A DNA stretch of 64,000 nucleotides from Owenia fusiformis (GCA_903813345.2 CAIIXF020000003.1:6531815-6595814); one strand, 5' to 3'. Counted from the first letter of the stretch, positions 1-12,111 are shown. Program-made: numbers and translations. The notes: generated from the letters alone by a model not told the origin.

Positions 1-276
1 ACCGTTTAAAAACACAAGAAAAATATATCACCTACCAAGGGTGTCAATCAAATCTACATGAAGTTTTATGAAACAATAAAAGATAAACAAGTCCCAAAAC
101 TCCAAAAATATCAGAAATATGTCAATTATGATCTAGAATTGAATTCTGGCAAAGTTGGGAAGGAGTAAATTCTCTAAGAGTCAGAGAAGCTGGGAAAGGC
201 ATCAGGTAGTAACATGTAGCATCAGTTATAGTGTTGCTGTGTTAAAGATATGAAGCAGATGCAACAAAAACCTTAC

Positions 277-341
277 CACACGACTTCCAGAACCGACGCC
301 AACAAAATTGCAAATTTCTCGAAAATATTTGAAAGAACACC
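277..341 (-). CDS. possible internal exon, unidentified
   Basis: On the minus strand a short GC-richer stretch ends at a good 5' splice site (GTAAGG, plus positions 271-276) and could start after the AG at 342-343, although that acceptor lacks a pyrimidine tract. All three frames are open across it. One frame reads NFVGVGSGSRVV, which recalls a Rossmann-like glycine loop, and another reads FEKFAILLASVLEVV, so the frame cannot be chosen by eye. No neighbouring exon was found. I do not assign a function. Confidence 0.2.
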
Positions 342-654
342 CTAATTTTCTTCAACTTTAAAACAATCTAGAGTCTCCCCTCTAAGCCTGTCATAATAAT
401 ATCTTCATATTGGTATTAATTCTTGGTGTATTTTCGCTTTAAAAACTTGACAGTTTTGAGAGTATTTGGATGGGCCGGTGATTGGAAACAGGGCCTGGGA
501 AGAGAGAAGGCATACAGCTGGTCTAGGAATGTTTATAAAGTCTGCATAGACGCCAGCCAGTCTACTGCCCACATGGGCTTGTTGTGATATGCCAGGATAC
601 AACCATAACATACACAGCACACACAAACATACAGCTATCTCAATCTTCCTGGCA

Positions 655-825
655 GATATCAGGGGCCAGCGCATCAATGGCGGGGTAATTTTCAGGGGCC
701 AGCACACCAAAGGAAAGTTCATTATTAGGGTACAGCACATCTATGTTAGCATCAGGGTAAAATTGGTGACTTATCAGAGTTGTGTGATTCAATAGTGGGG
801 TATCAGGGGCCAGAACATCAAATAT
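655..825. repeat. degenerate ~32-bp tandem repeat
   Basis: The phrase AGGGGCCAGCRCATCAA recurs in degenerate form near 660, 692, 726, 757 and 811. On the minus strand it keeps a frame open in which Leu-Ala-Pro-Asp/Glu recurs. It may be an old minisatellite, or less likely a repetitive coding stretch; no splice sites support coding. Confidence 0.4.
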
Positions 826-1027
826 ATATGATATAATAAATTTGAAAGCAAACTGGCTACAAACAAGAATCAACCAATTTGAGATAACATTTGCAAATAA
901 AAATTCTGTAAAATGATGAGAGTAGGAAGAATGGGTGGTACATTCTGCTTCTCCTTAAGGAGTCAATTTCTCCTGTAGGTGTCAAATGAATACATGCACA
1001 GTGGTCATATCTCTTAATACATCCAAT

Positions 1028-1140
1028 TCAATTCAATTCAATTACCTATGCATCAAGTGAAATCATCAAAAACAAACAATCAACATGAATACAAAACAAA
1101 CAAACATACAAACAAATAAACAAACATATTACAAACTGGA
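1028..1140. repeat. simple repeats (CAATT)n and (AAAC)n-like
   Basis: Four copies of a CAATT pentamer are followed by an imperfect AAAC/AAAT-rich microsatellite to about 1140. This is ordinary low-complexity sequence. Confidence 0.7.
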
Positions 1141-1396
1141 GATATCTTCAACATCAGCCATGGTGATAAATTAATTTACATGTTGGCATATCTAAATTGA
1201 AAGCACAAGCCTTACATGTGATCATGATGATGAAGTTAACAAGGCAAGAGAAACATATGGACATAATCCACTTGAACATGTGCTGGTTATTAAAAGATCA
1301 CCAGTAGAGATGTATAACAATGAGAATATAACTCAGGATGCATGGGAAAACATGTCATATTAATTAAAAAAAAGTCTTTAAGAATGATTCATTCTT

Positions 1397-1603
1397 AGTC
1401 TTGCATTGAGCCCTTATTGTGAAAGAGTCCGGAGACTCAACGCAAGACTAGTTCCTCCCTTGCTAAGTCTTGCATTGATCCCTTATTTTAAAGGAGTCTG
1501 GAGACTTGATGCAAGACTTGTTCCTCCTTTGCTAAGTCTTGCATTGAGCCCTTGTTGTGAAAGGGTCCCAGAGACCTGATACAAGACTATTTTTTCTTGC
1601 AAA
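1397..1603. repeat. 3 x 69-bp tandem repeat, each unit a hairpin
   Basis: Three units start at 1397, 1466 and 1535 (period 69). Each begins with AGTCTTGCATTGAG and, about 40 bases in, carries the near reverse complement CTCAACGCAAGACT. Every unit can therefore fold into a stem of about 14 bp, and unit 2 has compensating changes (TTGATC with TTGATG). The third unit decays after about 60 bases. A related sequence flanks the mariner insertion near 20885. Confidence 0.85.
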
Positions 1604-2326
1604 GGATTGCATCTTTTGACTCCAGTACCCCTCCCTCTGAATAAATAAAATTGATTTCATTCCCAGGATTTCATTGATCGGCATGGTCAAGCATGTCAAC
1701 ATTAAGACCATTTGCAGAAATATTGTCTAGCAACATGTGCATAACTTCACATATAGAAATCATAGAGTCTAAAAACGAATGAGCTTGAGAATATAAGTAT
1801 TTAATAGTTTGTAAGGTGGTGTGTATAATAAGAAAGTAAGGAGTTATACAAACCAGAGCCATTGCTATCATGCGAATTGAGAGCAGGGCTGGTGTAAAGT
1901 GAAGGGTCTTGTTACCCTGGGCAAAGGGGCCAACTCTAATCAAGAGAAATATGGAGAGACAACAAACTCTGTGCTTTATCAAATCCTCCCTATCACAGAG
2001 TCTAATATGGGCCAGGTAGATAAGTAAAAAAATAGGAGCCAGCCATTCTAATAATATACTTTAGGCTATTTTCTTTACCAGGACTCAATGAATTATGAGT
2101 ACTCTATTGCATGAGATTCTTGTTTGCATGGCTCCAGGCCAAGAAAACAAGAATCAAGTATTAAATCACCAACAATTCCTGTGCTTAATATCTTTCCACA
2201 CATATAATAAAAAGACAATGAGAGTAAGGTGTAGGTAGGTGTAACTCCCAGATAGATGACCAGGGATGTAGCAGACATAGAGAGATGAAAAGGGGTGTAT
2301 GGGGTATAACATGCATAGGAACAGAG

Positions 2327-2375
2327 CAGGGGCGTAGCCAGCTTTTAGTCAGGGGGGGTGTGATTGCCCAAAACC
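2327..2375 (+). mobile_element. 5' fragment of a CAGGGGCGTAGCCAG-TIR MITE
   Basis: The sequence starts with CAGGGGCGTAGCCAGC and continues (TTTTAGTCAGGGGG, then GTGTGATTGCC) like the better copies at 39763-39966 and, in reverse, 25089-25351. The matching right end is missing, so this is a truncated copy directly before a minisatellite. Confidence 0.6.
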
Positions 2376-2419
2376 CTAAAAATAGGGTTTTCGGTCAGGG
2401 GGAGGGTGAAATGGTGGTG

Positions 2420-2610
2420 TGTAGGGGGTGTAGCAGATTAAGATGAACAGGGCTGTAGGGGGTGTAGCAGATCAAGATGAACAGGGCTGTAGGGGGTGTA
2501 GCAGATCAAGATGAACAGGAGTGTAGGGGGTGTAGCAGATCAAGATGAACAGGGCTGTAGGGGGTGTAGCAGATCAAGATGAACAGGAGTGTAGGGAGTG
2601 TAGCAGACAT
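2420..2610. repeat. 34-bp minisatellite, about 5.5 copies
   Basis: Units begin with TGTAGGGGGTGTAGCAGATC at 2420, 2454, 2488, 2522, 2556 and 2590. Two variants alternate irregularly (ending GGGC or GGAG). It is non-coding. Confidence 0.92.
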
Positions 2611-3085
2611 AGAGACAGAGAGATTAACAGTGTGGTGTATGTCAGACAGGTGGTTTGATAAGCCATCTTCTACAGGGTATCAACTGTCAGTACTACAAGT
2701 CTAACACCTTCCACCACACTATATCCAATCACACTCATTTGAAACACATTTTCCTATCATGACTGCTTGAAACTGAAATTATTTACCACTGAATGCACAT
2801 GTCAAAACATTGGGCCAAGATCCACAAAGGGAATGGTCAAACATAGGAAAATGAATGACTCCAGTTTCTATTCGGGAAGTGTATACAAACACAAGTACTA
2901 TTTTTCAGATGTGAAACATTTAGAATTCTATGAGAAACAATTATCTTTTTAAGGTGCTATCCAAAAGTTACCCTTTTCAAAAGACTCATTATGTTTCTTT
3001 AAAAGAGAGCTTCGTATACCATTTTTACTATTACTCGCCTTTGGCCCCATGGTATACAAAAGGATACAAGTGGACAGAGACCATG

Positions 3086-3265
3086 CAGGCCCGTAGCCAG
3101 GATTTGCCAAGGGGGAGTTCAGGGGGGGTTCACATTTGACAATTTGGCCCAAATATGGCTTAAATCCCTTGAGAAGTGCTCAAAATGGTGAAAAACTGCA
3201 TGATTTTGAAAGAATTTTTGGCCGGGGGGGGGGGGGGGGGAACCCCCCCTCTGGCTACGGGCCTG
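3086..3265. mobile_element. 180-bp TIR element (MITE-like)
   Basis: The ends are inverted repeats: CAGGCCCGTAGCCAG on the left and CTGGCTACGGGCCTG on the right (15 of 15). The interior is short, non-coding and has a long G run. The flanks hold a near-identical direct repeat of about 24 bp (3062-3085 and 3270-3293, containing GACAGAGACCATG), so the element sits between two copies of a tandem duplication. The 5 bp at each side (CCATG, AAATG) are not a clean target duplication. Confidence 0.8.
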
Positions 3266-3299
3266 AAATGGATACAAGTTGACAGAGACCATGATGGCC

Positions 3300-5187
3300 A
3301 TGGTGGCCTAATGATGGTCAATTAAAGTAAGGAGTTCAGCTTATTCCAAACCCTGAATCTCCCTGATAAGTCAGTTTCTCACAATATACTCTGATAATAA
3401 CAGATGATTTTACATGCTGACAATATCTTAAAATCTCATATATAAGTTTCACGGTCTTTTATGGGTGTTTAAAATTGAAATATACGCTGACTAACTATAA
3501 CCAGAAAATGAATTTTTCTGAACTTTAAACTACATATCTTGATTGGTATAAGAATTATTCTGATGATTTTCTGTGTGTGATAAAAAGCTCTCCAAATGTT
3601 GACAAAAAGCGTGCAGGTACTGTGAACTTCATCCCGATAACATTCATTGATGTCATTCCGATGACTATATCTCACCTTTGATGTGATAAAACATTTACAA
3701 TTAAACTCAGAACTAAGAAACTGATGTTACATTCCCATAGACTTCTCTGACAAACTGAGACATCCTGAAAAAACTTTAGATTAGTACAAATTAACAAATA
3801 AGACAAAAGGAGATCAAACTCACAGTGTAATAATAAACACTGAAAATCAAATATGTAATATTCAAATGTATAATATTTGGTAATATGTTCGACAACGTGT
3901 CTACTTTTAGGTTTTTAAAACTAAATATTTAGGTAAGAAACTATTTTCTAATACATAGATAGTAATAATTAAAAAATGGAGTTTTAAATGATTTATAAGG
4001 AAAGACCTTATGTTACACAGTATGTGTTTCTCAGACACTAAACTGAATATATTTCAAAATTACAAACTCAACTTAGATAATCCAAATACATACTCAATTA
4101 TAAGATTCACAATCTATCAACAAAAAACGTTAATTCAAAAAATTAAATATGCAAAATTTAAATTATCCTTGAACTAGTTGCATTTGTGTTATTGAAAAAG
4201 GCGCGTCTGTTACATTTTGTCTTCCATCTGCTATTCACAAAACAAAAGCCTCTAACTAAAACAATAAAATCCGATCAGAATTGCCTTGGCATAATCCAAC
4301 AGACGTTTTTGATATCCCTTACAAATAAAATTACAAAATGTTCAATTTTCACTTTTAATTTGACAAATAGCAACATTTTCTGGCATTTCTGGTGATTGTG
4401 TGTGTGATCTCAATGCATAGTCAATGGATACCTGGGAATTTCTCCTTTTTGTTATCGATAGGGCAAATATGACCTTATAAGGAAATATTTTTATTTAAGG
4501 GAGGTCCGCAGCAGGTTTTGATAGATTCACTTTTGACCTATCAGCCAACCCTTAGTCAGGGGCAAACAGTTATAGTTACTAGACTCTGTAGATGAATAAG
4601 CAAACTCAAACTGGTACTTTATAAAGTGGAGTGAATTGTCATAACTGTGATGTCATAAGTGATGAAGGCCGAGGTTGGACTCCTTTCAACTGGTAGTACT
4701 TTTCAGAGTAAATCAAAACAAACATAATTCTTTGAAGATTGAATCAAATTTGGATTCCCATCAACCTTGAAATTCAATTCATATTAAAAACAGAACTGAC
4801 ATTCAATTTTTGAATGAAATAGAACTTGATAACGACTAATTAATATTATAATTCTTGAGTTGAAAAATGCATCTAACCTCAAAAGTGTGTTACCAGGAGT
4901 GAAATAGAATAAACTTAAATACAATTAAGTTATTAAAATGATCAACATCTGCCCCGTTTTAATGTTAAATGGTTGCCTCGATGACAGATTGAACTGGCGC
5001 ATCTGTACTTGATTAAAGCATTCCGATACATTGATTAGAAAAAAACAAATGAAATGAAATTGGTTATTGATGAAAAGTGTGTTCACATGCACTTGGAAAG
5101 TGAATTCAGATTACGATTTATCTTCCCATTTCTACAGTAGAACCTCAATGTTTGTTTGATTGACTTCTATTTTTATATGCACTGAAC
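3300..5187. other. AT-rich stretch, nothing recognised
   Basis: No convincing exon, RNA gene or repeat family was seen. A G-rich patch at 4498-4680 has short open frames but no splice signals. Confidence 0.5.
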
Positions 5188-7669
5188 TTGATTGAAATTA
5201 TGGTCATGCACATTTTCATCTACTGCATTATGCCCTTTGTGCTATATTGTACCCAAATGAAACTTATGGTCATGCACATCATTATCTACTGCATTATGCC
5301 CTTTGTGCTATATTGTACCCTAATGAAACTTATGGTCATGCACATCGTCATCTACTACATTATGCCCTTTGTGCTATATTGTACCCTAATGAAACTTATG
5401 GTCATGCACATCTTCATCTACCACATTATGCCCTTTGTGCTATATTGTACCCTAATGAAACTTATGGTCTTGCACATCTTCATCTACTGCATTATGCCCT
5501 TTGTGCTATATTGTACCCTAATGAAACTTATGGACATGTACATCTTTATGTACAGCATTATGCCCTTTGTGCTATATTGCCTATAGTGCTATATAATGAA
5601 ACTTATGGACATGCACATCTTCATCTACTGCATTATGCCCTTTGTGCTATATTGTACCCTAATGAAACTTATGGTCATGAACATCTTCATCTACTGCATT
5701 ATGCCCTTTGTGCTATATTGTACCCTAATGAAACTTATGGTCATGCACATCTTCATCTACTGCATTATGCCCTTTGTGCTATATTGTACCCTAATGAAAC
5801 TTATGGTCATGAACATCTTCATCTACTGCATTATGCCCTTTGTGCTATATTGTACCCTAATGAAACTTATGGTCATGCACATCTTCATGTACTGCATTAT
5901 GCCCTTATGCTATATTGTACCCTAATGAAACTTATGGTCATGCACATCTTCATCTACCACATTATGCCCTTTGTGCTATATTGTACCCTAATGGAACTTA
6001 TGGTCTTGCACATCTTCATCTACTGCATTATGCCCTTTGTGCTATATTGTACCCTAATGAAACTTATGGACATGTACATCTTTATGTACAGCATTATGCC
6101 CTTTGTGCTATATTGCCTATAGTGCTATATAATGAAACTTATGGACATGCACATCTTCATCTACTGCATTATGCCCTTTGTGCTATATTATGCCCTAATG
6201 AAAAGTATGGTATCGCACATCTTCATCTACTGCATTATGCCCTTTGTGCTATATTGTACCCTAATGAAACTTATGGTCATGCACATCTTCATGTACTGCA
6301 TTATGCCCTTTGTGCTATATTGTACCCTAGTGAAACTTATGGTCATGCACAACATCATCTAGTGCATTATGCCCTTTGTGCTATATTGTACCCTAATGAA
6401 ACTTATGGTCATGCACATCTTCATCTACTGCATTATGCCCTTTGTGCTATATTGCCTATAGTGCTATATAATGAAACTTATGGTCATGCACATCTTCATC
6501 TACTGCATCATGCCCTTTGTGCTATATTATGCCCTAATGAAACGTATGGTATCGCACATCTTCATCTACTGCATTATGCCCTTTGTGCTATATTGTACCC
6601 TAATGAAACTTATGGTCATGCACATCTTCATGTACTGCATTATGCCCTTTGTGCTATATTGTACCCTAATAAAACTTATGGTCTTGCACATCTTCATCTA
6701 CTGCATTATGCCCTTTGTGCTATATTGTACCCTAATGAAACTTATGGTCATGCACATCTTCATCTACTGCATTATGCCCTTTGTGCTATATTGTACCCTA
6801 ATGAAACTTATGGACATGCACATCTTCATCTACTGCATTATGCCCTTTGTGCTATATTGTACCCTAATGAAACTTATGGTCATGCACATCTTCATGTACT
6901 GCATTATGCCCTTTGTGCTATATTGTACCCTAGTGAAACTTATGGTCATGCACATCTTCATCTACTGCATTATGCCCTTTGTGCTATATTGTACCCTAAT
7001 GAAACTTATGGTTATGCACATCTTCATGTACTGCATTATGCCCTTTGTGCTATATTATGCCCTAATGAAACGTATGGTATCGCACATCTTCATCTACTGC
7101 ATTATGCCCTTTGTGCTATATTGTACCCTAATGAAACTTATGGTCATGCACATCTTCATGTACTGCATTATGCCCTTTGTGCTATATTGTACCCTAATAA
7201 AACTTATGGTCTTGCACATCTTCATCTACTGCATTATGCCCTTTGTGCTATATTGTACCCTAATGAAACTTATGGTCATGCACATCTTCATCTACTGCAT
7301 TATGCCCTTTGTGCTATATTGTACCCTAGTGAAACGTATGGTCATGTACATCTTCATCTAATGCATTATGCCCTTTGTGCTATATTGTACCCTAATGAAA
7401 CTTATGGTCATGCACATCTTCATCTACTGCATTATGCCCTTTGTGCTATATTGTACCCTAGTGAAACTTATGGTCATGCACATCTTCATCTAAAGCATTA
7501 TGCCCTTTGTGCTATATAATGCCCTAATGAAATTTGTGGTCTTCCACAATTTCATCTACTGAATTATGCCCTTTCTACTGCATTATGCCCTAATGAAACT
7601 TGTGGTCTTGCACATCTTCATATACTGAATTTTGCCCTTTGTGCTATATTATACCCTAATGAAACTTGG
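5188..7669. repeat. 66-bp satellite array, about 37 units, with higher-order structure
   Basis: The unit starts CTAATGAAACTTATGGTCAT and repeats every 66 bp (for example 5321 then 5387). Because 66 is 22 codons, two plus frames stay open for hundreds of codons, one giving a hydrophobic 22-residue repeat and the other NETYGHAHLHLLHYALCAIL. These are by-products: both frames are equally open and a 1-bp deletion near 5907 simply moves the frame. A +9-bp variant (ATTGCCTATA) occurs at 5576, 6112 and 6451, spaced 536 and 339 bp (8x66+9-1 and 5x66+9). Another block repeats at 8x66 = 528 bp (6667 and 7195). From about 7500 the units decay. Confidence 0.97.
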
Positions 7670-8460
7670 TCCCAATAACTAATTTTCTGTATTATTCTGG
7701 TGCAGCCTGTGAGCAATTTTAAGACACTTACCTTCTATTGTGAAAATTTCCTGAAAAAATTGCAACCATTCAAAACCTTACAAAAAATCACAACGATTGT
7801 TATGTTGCTAAAAAAAATTAAAACCTGAGTATTTCTTTTTTGCACTAAGACATAATTTTATTTAAACGGCAATTTACATCTGGATTCATCAAATCTACAA
7901 TTAGAATATTCAACCTTTTCTTTGTATATCATTTAATTTTAATTGTAATTATGACATAAGGGCATCTTCATCTAAACTAGCTAACCATGGGAAGAAGAAA
8001 GGATGTCTAATCATTTCATACATCAACATTATCAAAATCTGTTAAAATCCCACAAAAGAAAAACGAACCCTAAAGCCTTTAATTTCAATATAAAGTTAGA
8101 TTTGTCATAACATAAAATAGTATTATTATAATATATATATTTCTTAACATTGCCATTTAACTGCACTGACCTTAAAAAAAGTCCCCCGCTGTAAAACATC
8201 AAATAAGACTTGCAATATATATGGATAGTCATGATGGGATTTCATATTATTGATTAAAGCTTAACGATTATTGTTCATGTTTTAAGGTGCATTTCAATGG
8301 CCCATTCTTATGGTTCTTATCTAAATGGGAAAACATCATAAGAAATCGTACATTTGTAAGGGGAACAATGTTTGTCATTTGCAACCTTGTTTCTCCCACT
8401 AAGCTTAACTTAGAATTGCAAGAAACGACTTCAATAGGATGTTATCCAATGCTTTTCCCA
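7670..8460. other. AT-rich spacer, nothing firm
   Basis: This is unique-looking sequence between two arrays. On the minus strand there is a perfect 5' splice consensus (AAG|GTAAGT, plus 7727-7733) about 19 nt after a TTTTTTCAG, but with no supporting frame I do not call an exon. Confidence 0.4.
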
Positions 8461-8950
8461 TAATGGTGGTCATCACACATGGAAACAATGATGGTTGTTA
8501 CCCATAGAACAATGGAAAACAAAGGTGGTTGTTTCCCATGAATATAATAGTGGTCATAACCCATGAATACAATGGTCATCATAACCTATGGAAACAATGG
8601 TGGTCATTAAACCATGGTCATCATGACCTATAGAAACAATGATCATCATGACCTATGGAAACAATGGTTATCAGAACCTATTGAAACAATGGTGGTCATT
8701 AAACCATGGTCATCATGACCTATAGAAACAATGGTCATCATGACCTACAGAAACAATGGTCATCATGACCTATGGAAACAATGGTCATCATAACCTATGG
8801 AAACAATGGTGGTCATTACCCATGAATGCAATGGTGGTTGTATCCAATGTATACAGTGGTGGTCATTTCCCATGGAAACAATGGTGGACATTATACATAA
8901 AAACAAAGGTGACCATTACCCATGAAAATAATAGTGGTCATTGGTCATTA
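8461..8950. repeat. 25-bp minisatellite, about 19 copies
   Basis: Degenerate units of the type ATGGTCATCATGACCTATGG plus AAACA follow one another with period 25. A second variant has GGTGGTCATTACCCATGAA. The array fades at both ends. Confidence 0.85.
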
Positions 8951-9477
8951 TCCATAAGTGCAATCCTTTTTACACTCTCACCTTTACGTAATAATTACTT
9001 AGACATTTTATTGTAAATCCATTTATTGATACATCCCCTAAGACTCCTAAATTCCTTAAAATTACTAAAGGTTTATTTGAAATCATTAATATTTTGCGGC
9101 AATAGGCCTGTGAGAATCTACAGTCTGTCTATGGCTATTCTAGGGGCAGGCTATAATAATAAATTCATAGTCCAAAAATATCAAAGTTTGCTCTATTGAT
9201 CCTGCATTGATCCGACAGTGAAATCACATCATTTAATAAACCTATTTGATTAACAAAATAAATAAAAAACGTAATGAAATATAAAAGTGGAGATCAACTG
9301 TCAGATTGTTGAAGTCAATAAGAAGATCTCTATAAATAACAAAATCTAATTTTAGGTCTGTCATTCTGGTATCAGATTTTCATCAAATATCTCCTATTGA
9401 TATCCATTTCGTTTCTACCTTCCAGCAAATAAACATTTCAAATGTGATCCTAAAGTGACTCAGCTAAACTCCAGACC

Positions 9478-9640
9478 AGGGGCGGAGCAGGGAACCAACG
9501 AGGGGGGGGGCAAATTTCAGGTATGAGAAAAAAACTTCCGCTCTTGCGAGGAAATAAATTTGGGCCACTAGAAAATAAGGCCATAAAAGGCCTAGTAATG
9601 ACCAACCCCCCCCCAGACCAGCGAGTGCAGACATATAGAT
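9478..9640. mobile_element. probable decayed TIR-element fragment
   Basis: It starts CAGGGGCGGAGCAGGG, has a G9 run, and ends near a C10 run, as in other short G-rich elements of this window. No clean inverted ends or target duplication were found. Confidence 0.3.
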
Positions 9641-10394
9641 TTCACATACATGTAACAGCCTAGGGTCATTGTTGGATATATCTGTTAATCTATTCAATAA
9701 TGGCCAATTCCTGAAAATCATTTTTTATTTGCCATTAGGCGATCGTGAATCGTGATATTAAGCAAGATTGCACAATAAGCAAAGCTTATTTAAACACACA
9801 AACAAACAAAGTCTCAACTCACTCAGTGAAAACACTAAAACCACCAGATACGCCTTAAGTACATATAAGCAATAGTTTTTATTTGGCAGTGTCTATCTAC
9901 AATATGCCTGAAAATACCTCGTTTAATCCATTCAGTGGCAGACCTGAATTTTGAGTTATTTTTCCAAAATTTATGCCCATTTTTCTAAACAGTTCCATTT
10001 CTGAAAAATTGAGACAAATAAACAACTTTTGAAAATAAGGCCTTAAAAAGCTATGATGGCCCATATTGTTTTTTGCCCATCTTAGACTCATACATCCATC
10101 AGTACTTTTCCATGCTAATTCCATTCATTCTTCCCCGACATTTCTGCCATTTTTCATCCAGGCATTACAAGGTACAACATTGATCATTCTACCTGGTATT
10201 AAGTGGTACTAAATTAAACATAGAGTTCCTATATGAAACCAATATGCTGTCGGAAACTATTGAGTCACCACAGGTGTTTTTTCAAAAAATATTACTTTTT
10301 AATCAAAGAGAAATGAGGTTGTTCAATAGCAGTAAATCCAATCATTGTCATTTGTGGTAAGCCTGCTTTTCAAGTAGATATATCAGGGAAGTGG

Positions 10395-10985
10395 TCAGAA
10401 ATGTGACTTGGAGATGATGAGAAAAAATGGGAATAGGAAGATTAGGAGGAAGAATGGGGAAGAATTAGAAGAGGAATGGGGAGGAATTAGAAGAGGAATG
10501 GGGAGGAATTAGAAGAGGAATGAGGAGGAATAAGAAGAGGAATGAGGAGGAATAAGAAGAGGAATAGGGAAGAATAAGAAGAGGGATGGGGAGGAATAAG
10601 AATAGAAATAGGGAAGAATAAGAAGAGGAAAGAGGAAGAATTAAAGAAGAGGGATGGGGAAGAATAAGAAGAGGAGTAGAGAGAGAATAATAAACGAAGC
10701 TCTCATTTAAGAAGTGAAGTCAAATGAATGCAAAGGGTAAAGAAGATCGAGGAATAATAATAAGAGGAATGAGGAAGAATAAGAAGAGGAATGAGGAGAA
10801 GGATTAGAAAGACCATTGAAGAACAATAGGAAAATGAAGAATAGAAGAGGGATGGTAATGAATCTGTTGAGGAAAAGCCGGAAGACGAATCAAAAGAGGA
10901 TCTGGGGAGGAATAAGAAGAGAGAAAGAGGCAAGATTGGGGAGAAGGAATCAAGAAAGAAGAAGAGGGATTGGGGGCAAATAAAG
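10395..10985. repeat. polypurine tract with ~22-bp units
   Basis: The plus strand is almost purely A and G over most of this span, built from AGAAGAGGAATGGGGAGGAA-type units of about 22 bp. It is interrupted once, at about 10690-10745, by a mixed sequence that has an inverted partner at 12063. Such tracts can adopt triplex (H-DNA) structure. The long minus-strand frames here are Ser/Leu/Phe low complexity and are not genes. Confidence 0.85.
10693..10740 (+). repeat. dispersed 47-bp repeat, copy 1
   Basis: The core reads GAAGCTCTC, then TTTAAGAAGTGAAGTCAAA, then GAATGCAAAGGGTAA. The reverse complement is at 12063-12111 with two or three differences. A shorter 17-bp match to its end lies at 2999-3015. 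The function is unknown. Confidence 0.65.
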
Positions 10986-11619
10986 AGAAGCTGGAATAAG
11001 TCAAAAACCTGGGTGAATGCGGCAATTTGATTCAAAGTATTGGAAGGATCACCAAATTATGAAAATTAAGATTTGAGAAAATACTTTTCAGGAAAAACAT
11101 GTTTACAGAGAAAATCCACATTACTAACTTAGAGTATAGAGAGAATGACAACATCCCTGGGCAAGTGGTATTAGAGGATTGACACTACAAAACAGCCTGA
11201 AAGTGGCAGCTGTTCTAAAGCTCTCTCCTAACCAAACACTAATTTAATTTTCCTCTTTTTTCCACAAAACTTGACTAAATTCCCTGATATCTTTGCAATA
11301 TCATTGCAATTCCAAATCTTTGCTATTTATATCTCTAGCCAATTCCATGGTATTTGTCGCGTTTTCTCTCGAATGAGAAATCAAATTATGATCAACATTT
11401 TTTGTTTGGTTTATTTACTGGAATATTTTCTATCGAACTCAGGTGTTGCTGATAGATTCATCCACATATTTTATTGCAATTAATTAGCAGACAACTAAAT
11501 CCAACATAGGGAGCCTTTATGTTCTTGGACTGAAAACCAGACTTAAAAAAAAAAATTCTTATATAAAATAAAACATATCAGTCAGAACCTTTCTTAAATT
11601 TAAAATAATCTGTACATGT

Positions 11620-11745
11620 ATAGACAAGTCGCTAACATGCAAAATGTCACAACCTACCATTTGTTACAAATGTCAACAGCTGAACACCAACCACCGAACA
11701 CGAACTGCCAAACACGACTTCCATGTCAAAAAACCATGACCCTTT
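11620..11745 (+). repeat. dispersed repeat shared with 43563-43690
   Basis: Both copies contain ACATGCAAAATGTCA, then CCATTTGTTACA, then ACACCAAC/CACTGAACAC-type words in the same order. No terminal repeats or coding were seen. Confidence 0.6.
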
Positions 11746-12062
11746 TCAAGAATTTGCATCTTCAAAATGAGTTTTGCCTTTCTAGAGTATGGCTATTATT
11801 ACTAACTTGTGAGACTCAGGGTGTGGAGGCATTCCTACTATCCAGGCATTGAATACCAACACTATTTTAGAATCCAAATAAAGATGCCTTGAAAATATAA
11901 CTGGTGCAGTAGGCCATAATGAAGACCATTTAGGTGCAGTAAAACAAGTAGAAATAAAAGACAACTGTGTTCTGAAAATGTACAAAATATGCAACCAGAT
12001 TAGACCATCACTGTTCGGAATCCAGACAGGCTGAAAGCAAATATTAGGGAACTGAAACAAAC

Positions 12063-12111
12063 ATTTACCCTTTGCATTCGTTTGACTTCACTTCTTAAAA
12101 GAGAGCTTCGT
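12063..12111 (-). repeat. dispersed 47-bp repeat, copy 2 (inverted)
   Basis: This is the reverse complement of 10693-10740. The pair would bracket a 1.4 kb segment, but the inverted arms have no clear outer ends, so I do not call a transposon. Confidence 0.65.

Noticed and set aside
277-341. Ribose-5-phosphate isomerase-like FVGVGSGS motif
   Set aside because: The match is one short glycine loop, the conserved Thr after GSGS is Arg here, the sequence before it does not fit, and two other frames are equally open.
5247-7519. Open frames of 291, 296 and 534 codons
   Set aside because: They are created by a 66-bp (22-codon) satellite; two frames are open together and a 1-bp deletion merely shifts between them.
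10703-11035. 110-codon minus frame
   Set aside because: It is Ser/Leu/Phe/Pro low complexity read from the polypurine tract.
11782-12060. 92-codon minus frame next to the CpG-rich patch
   Set aside because: There is no ATG at its start and no donor at its end; TTTCAG acceptors within it are not enough to call an exon.
10693-12111. 1.4 kb transposon with 47-bp inverted ends
   Set aside because: Sequence similarity starts and stops inside ordinary flanks, there is no target duplication, and a third partial copy occurs at 2999.
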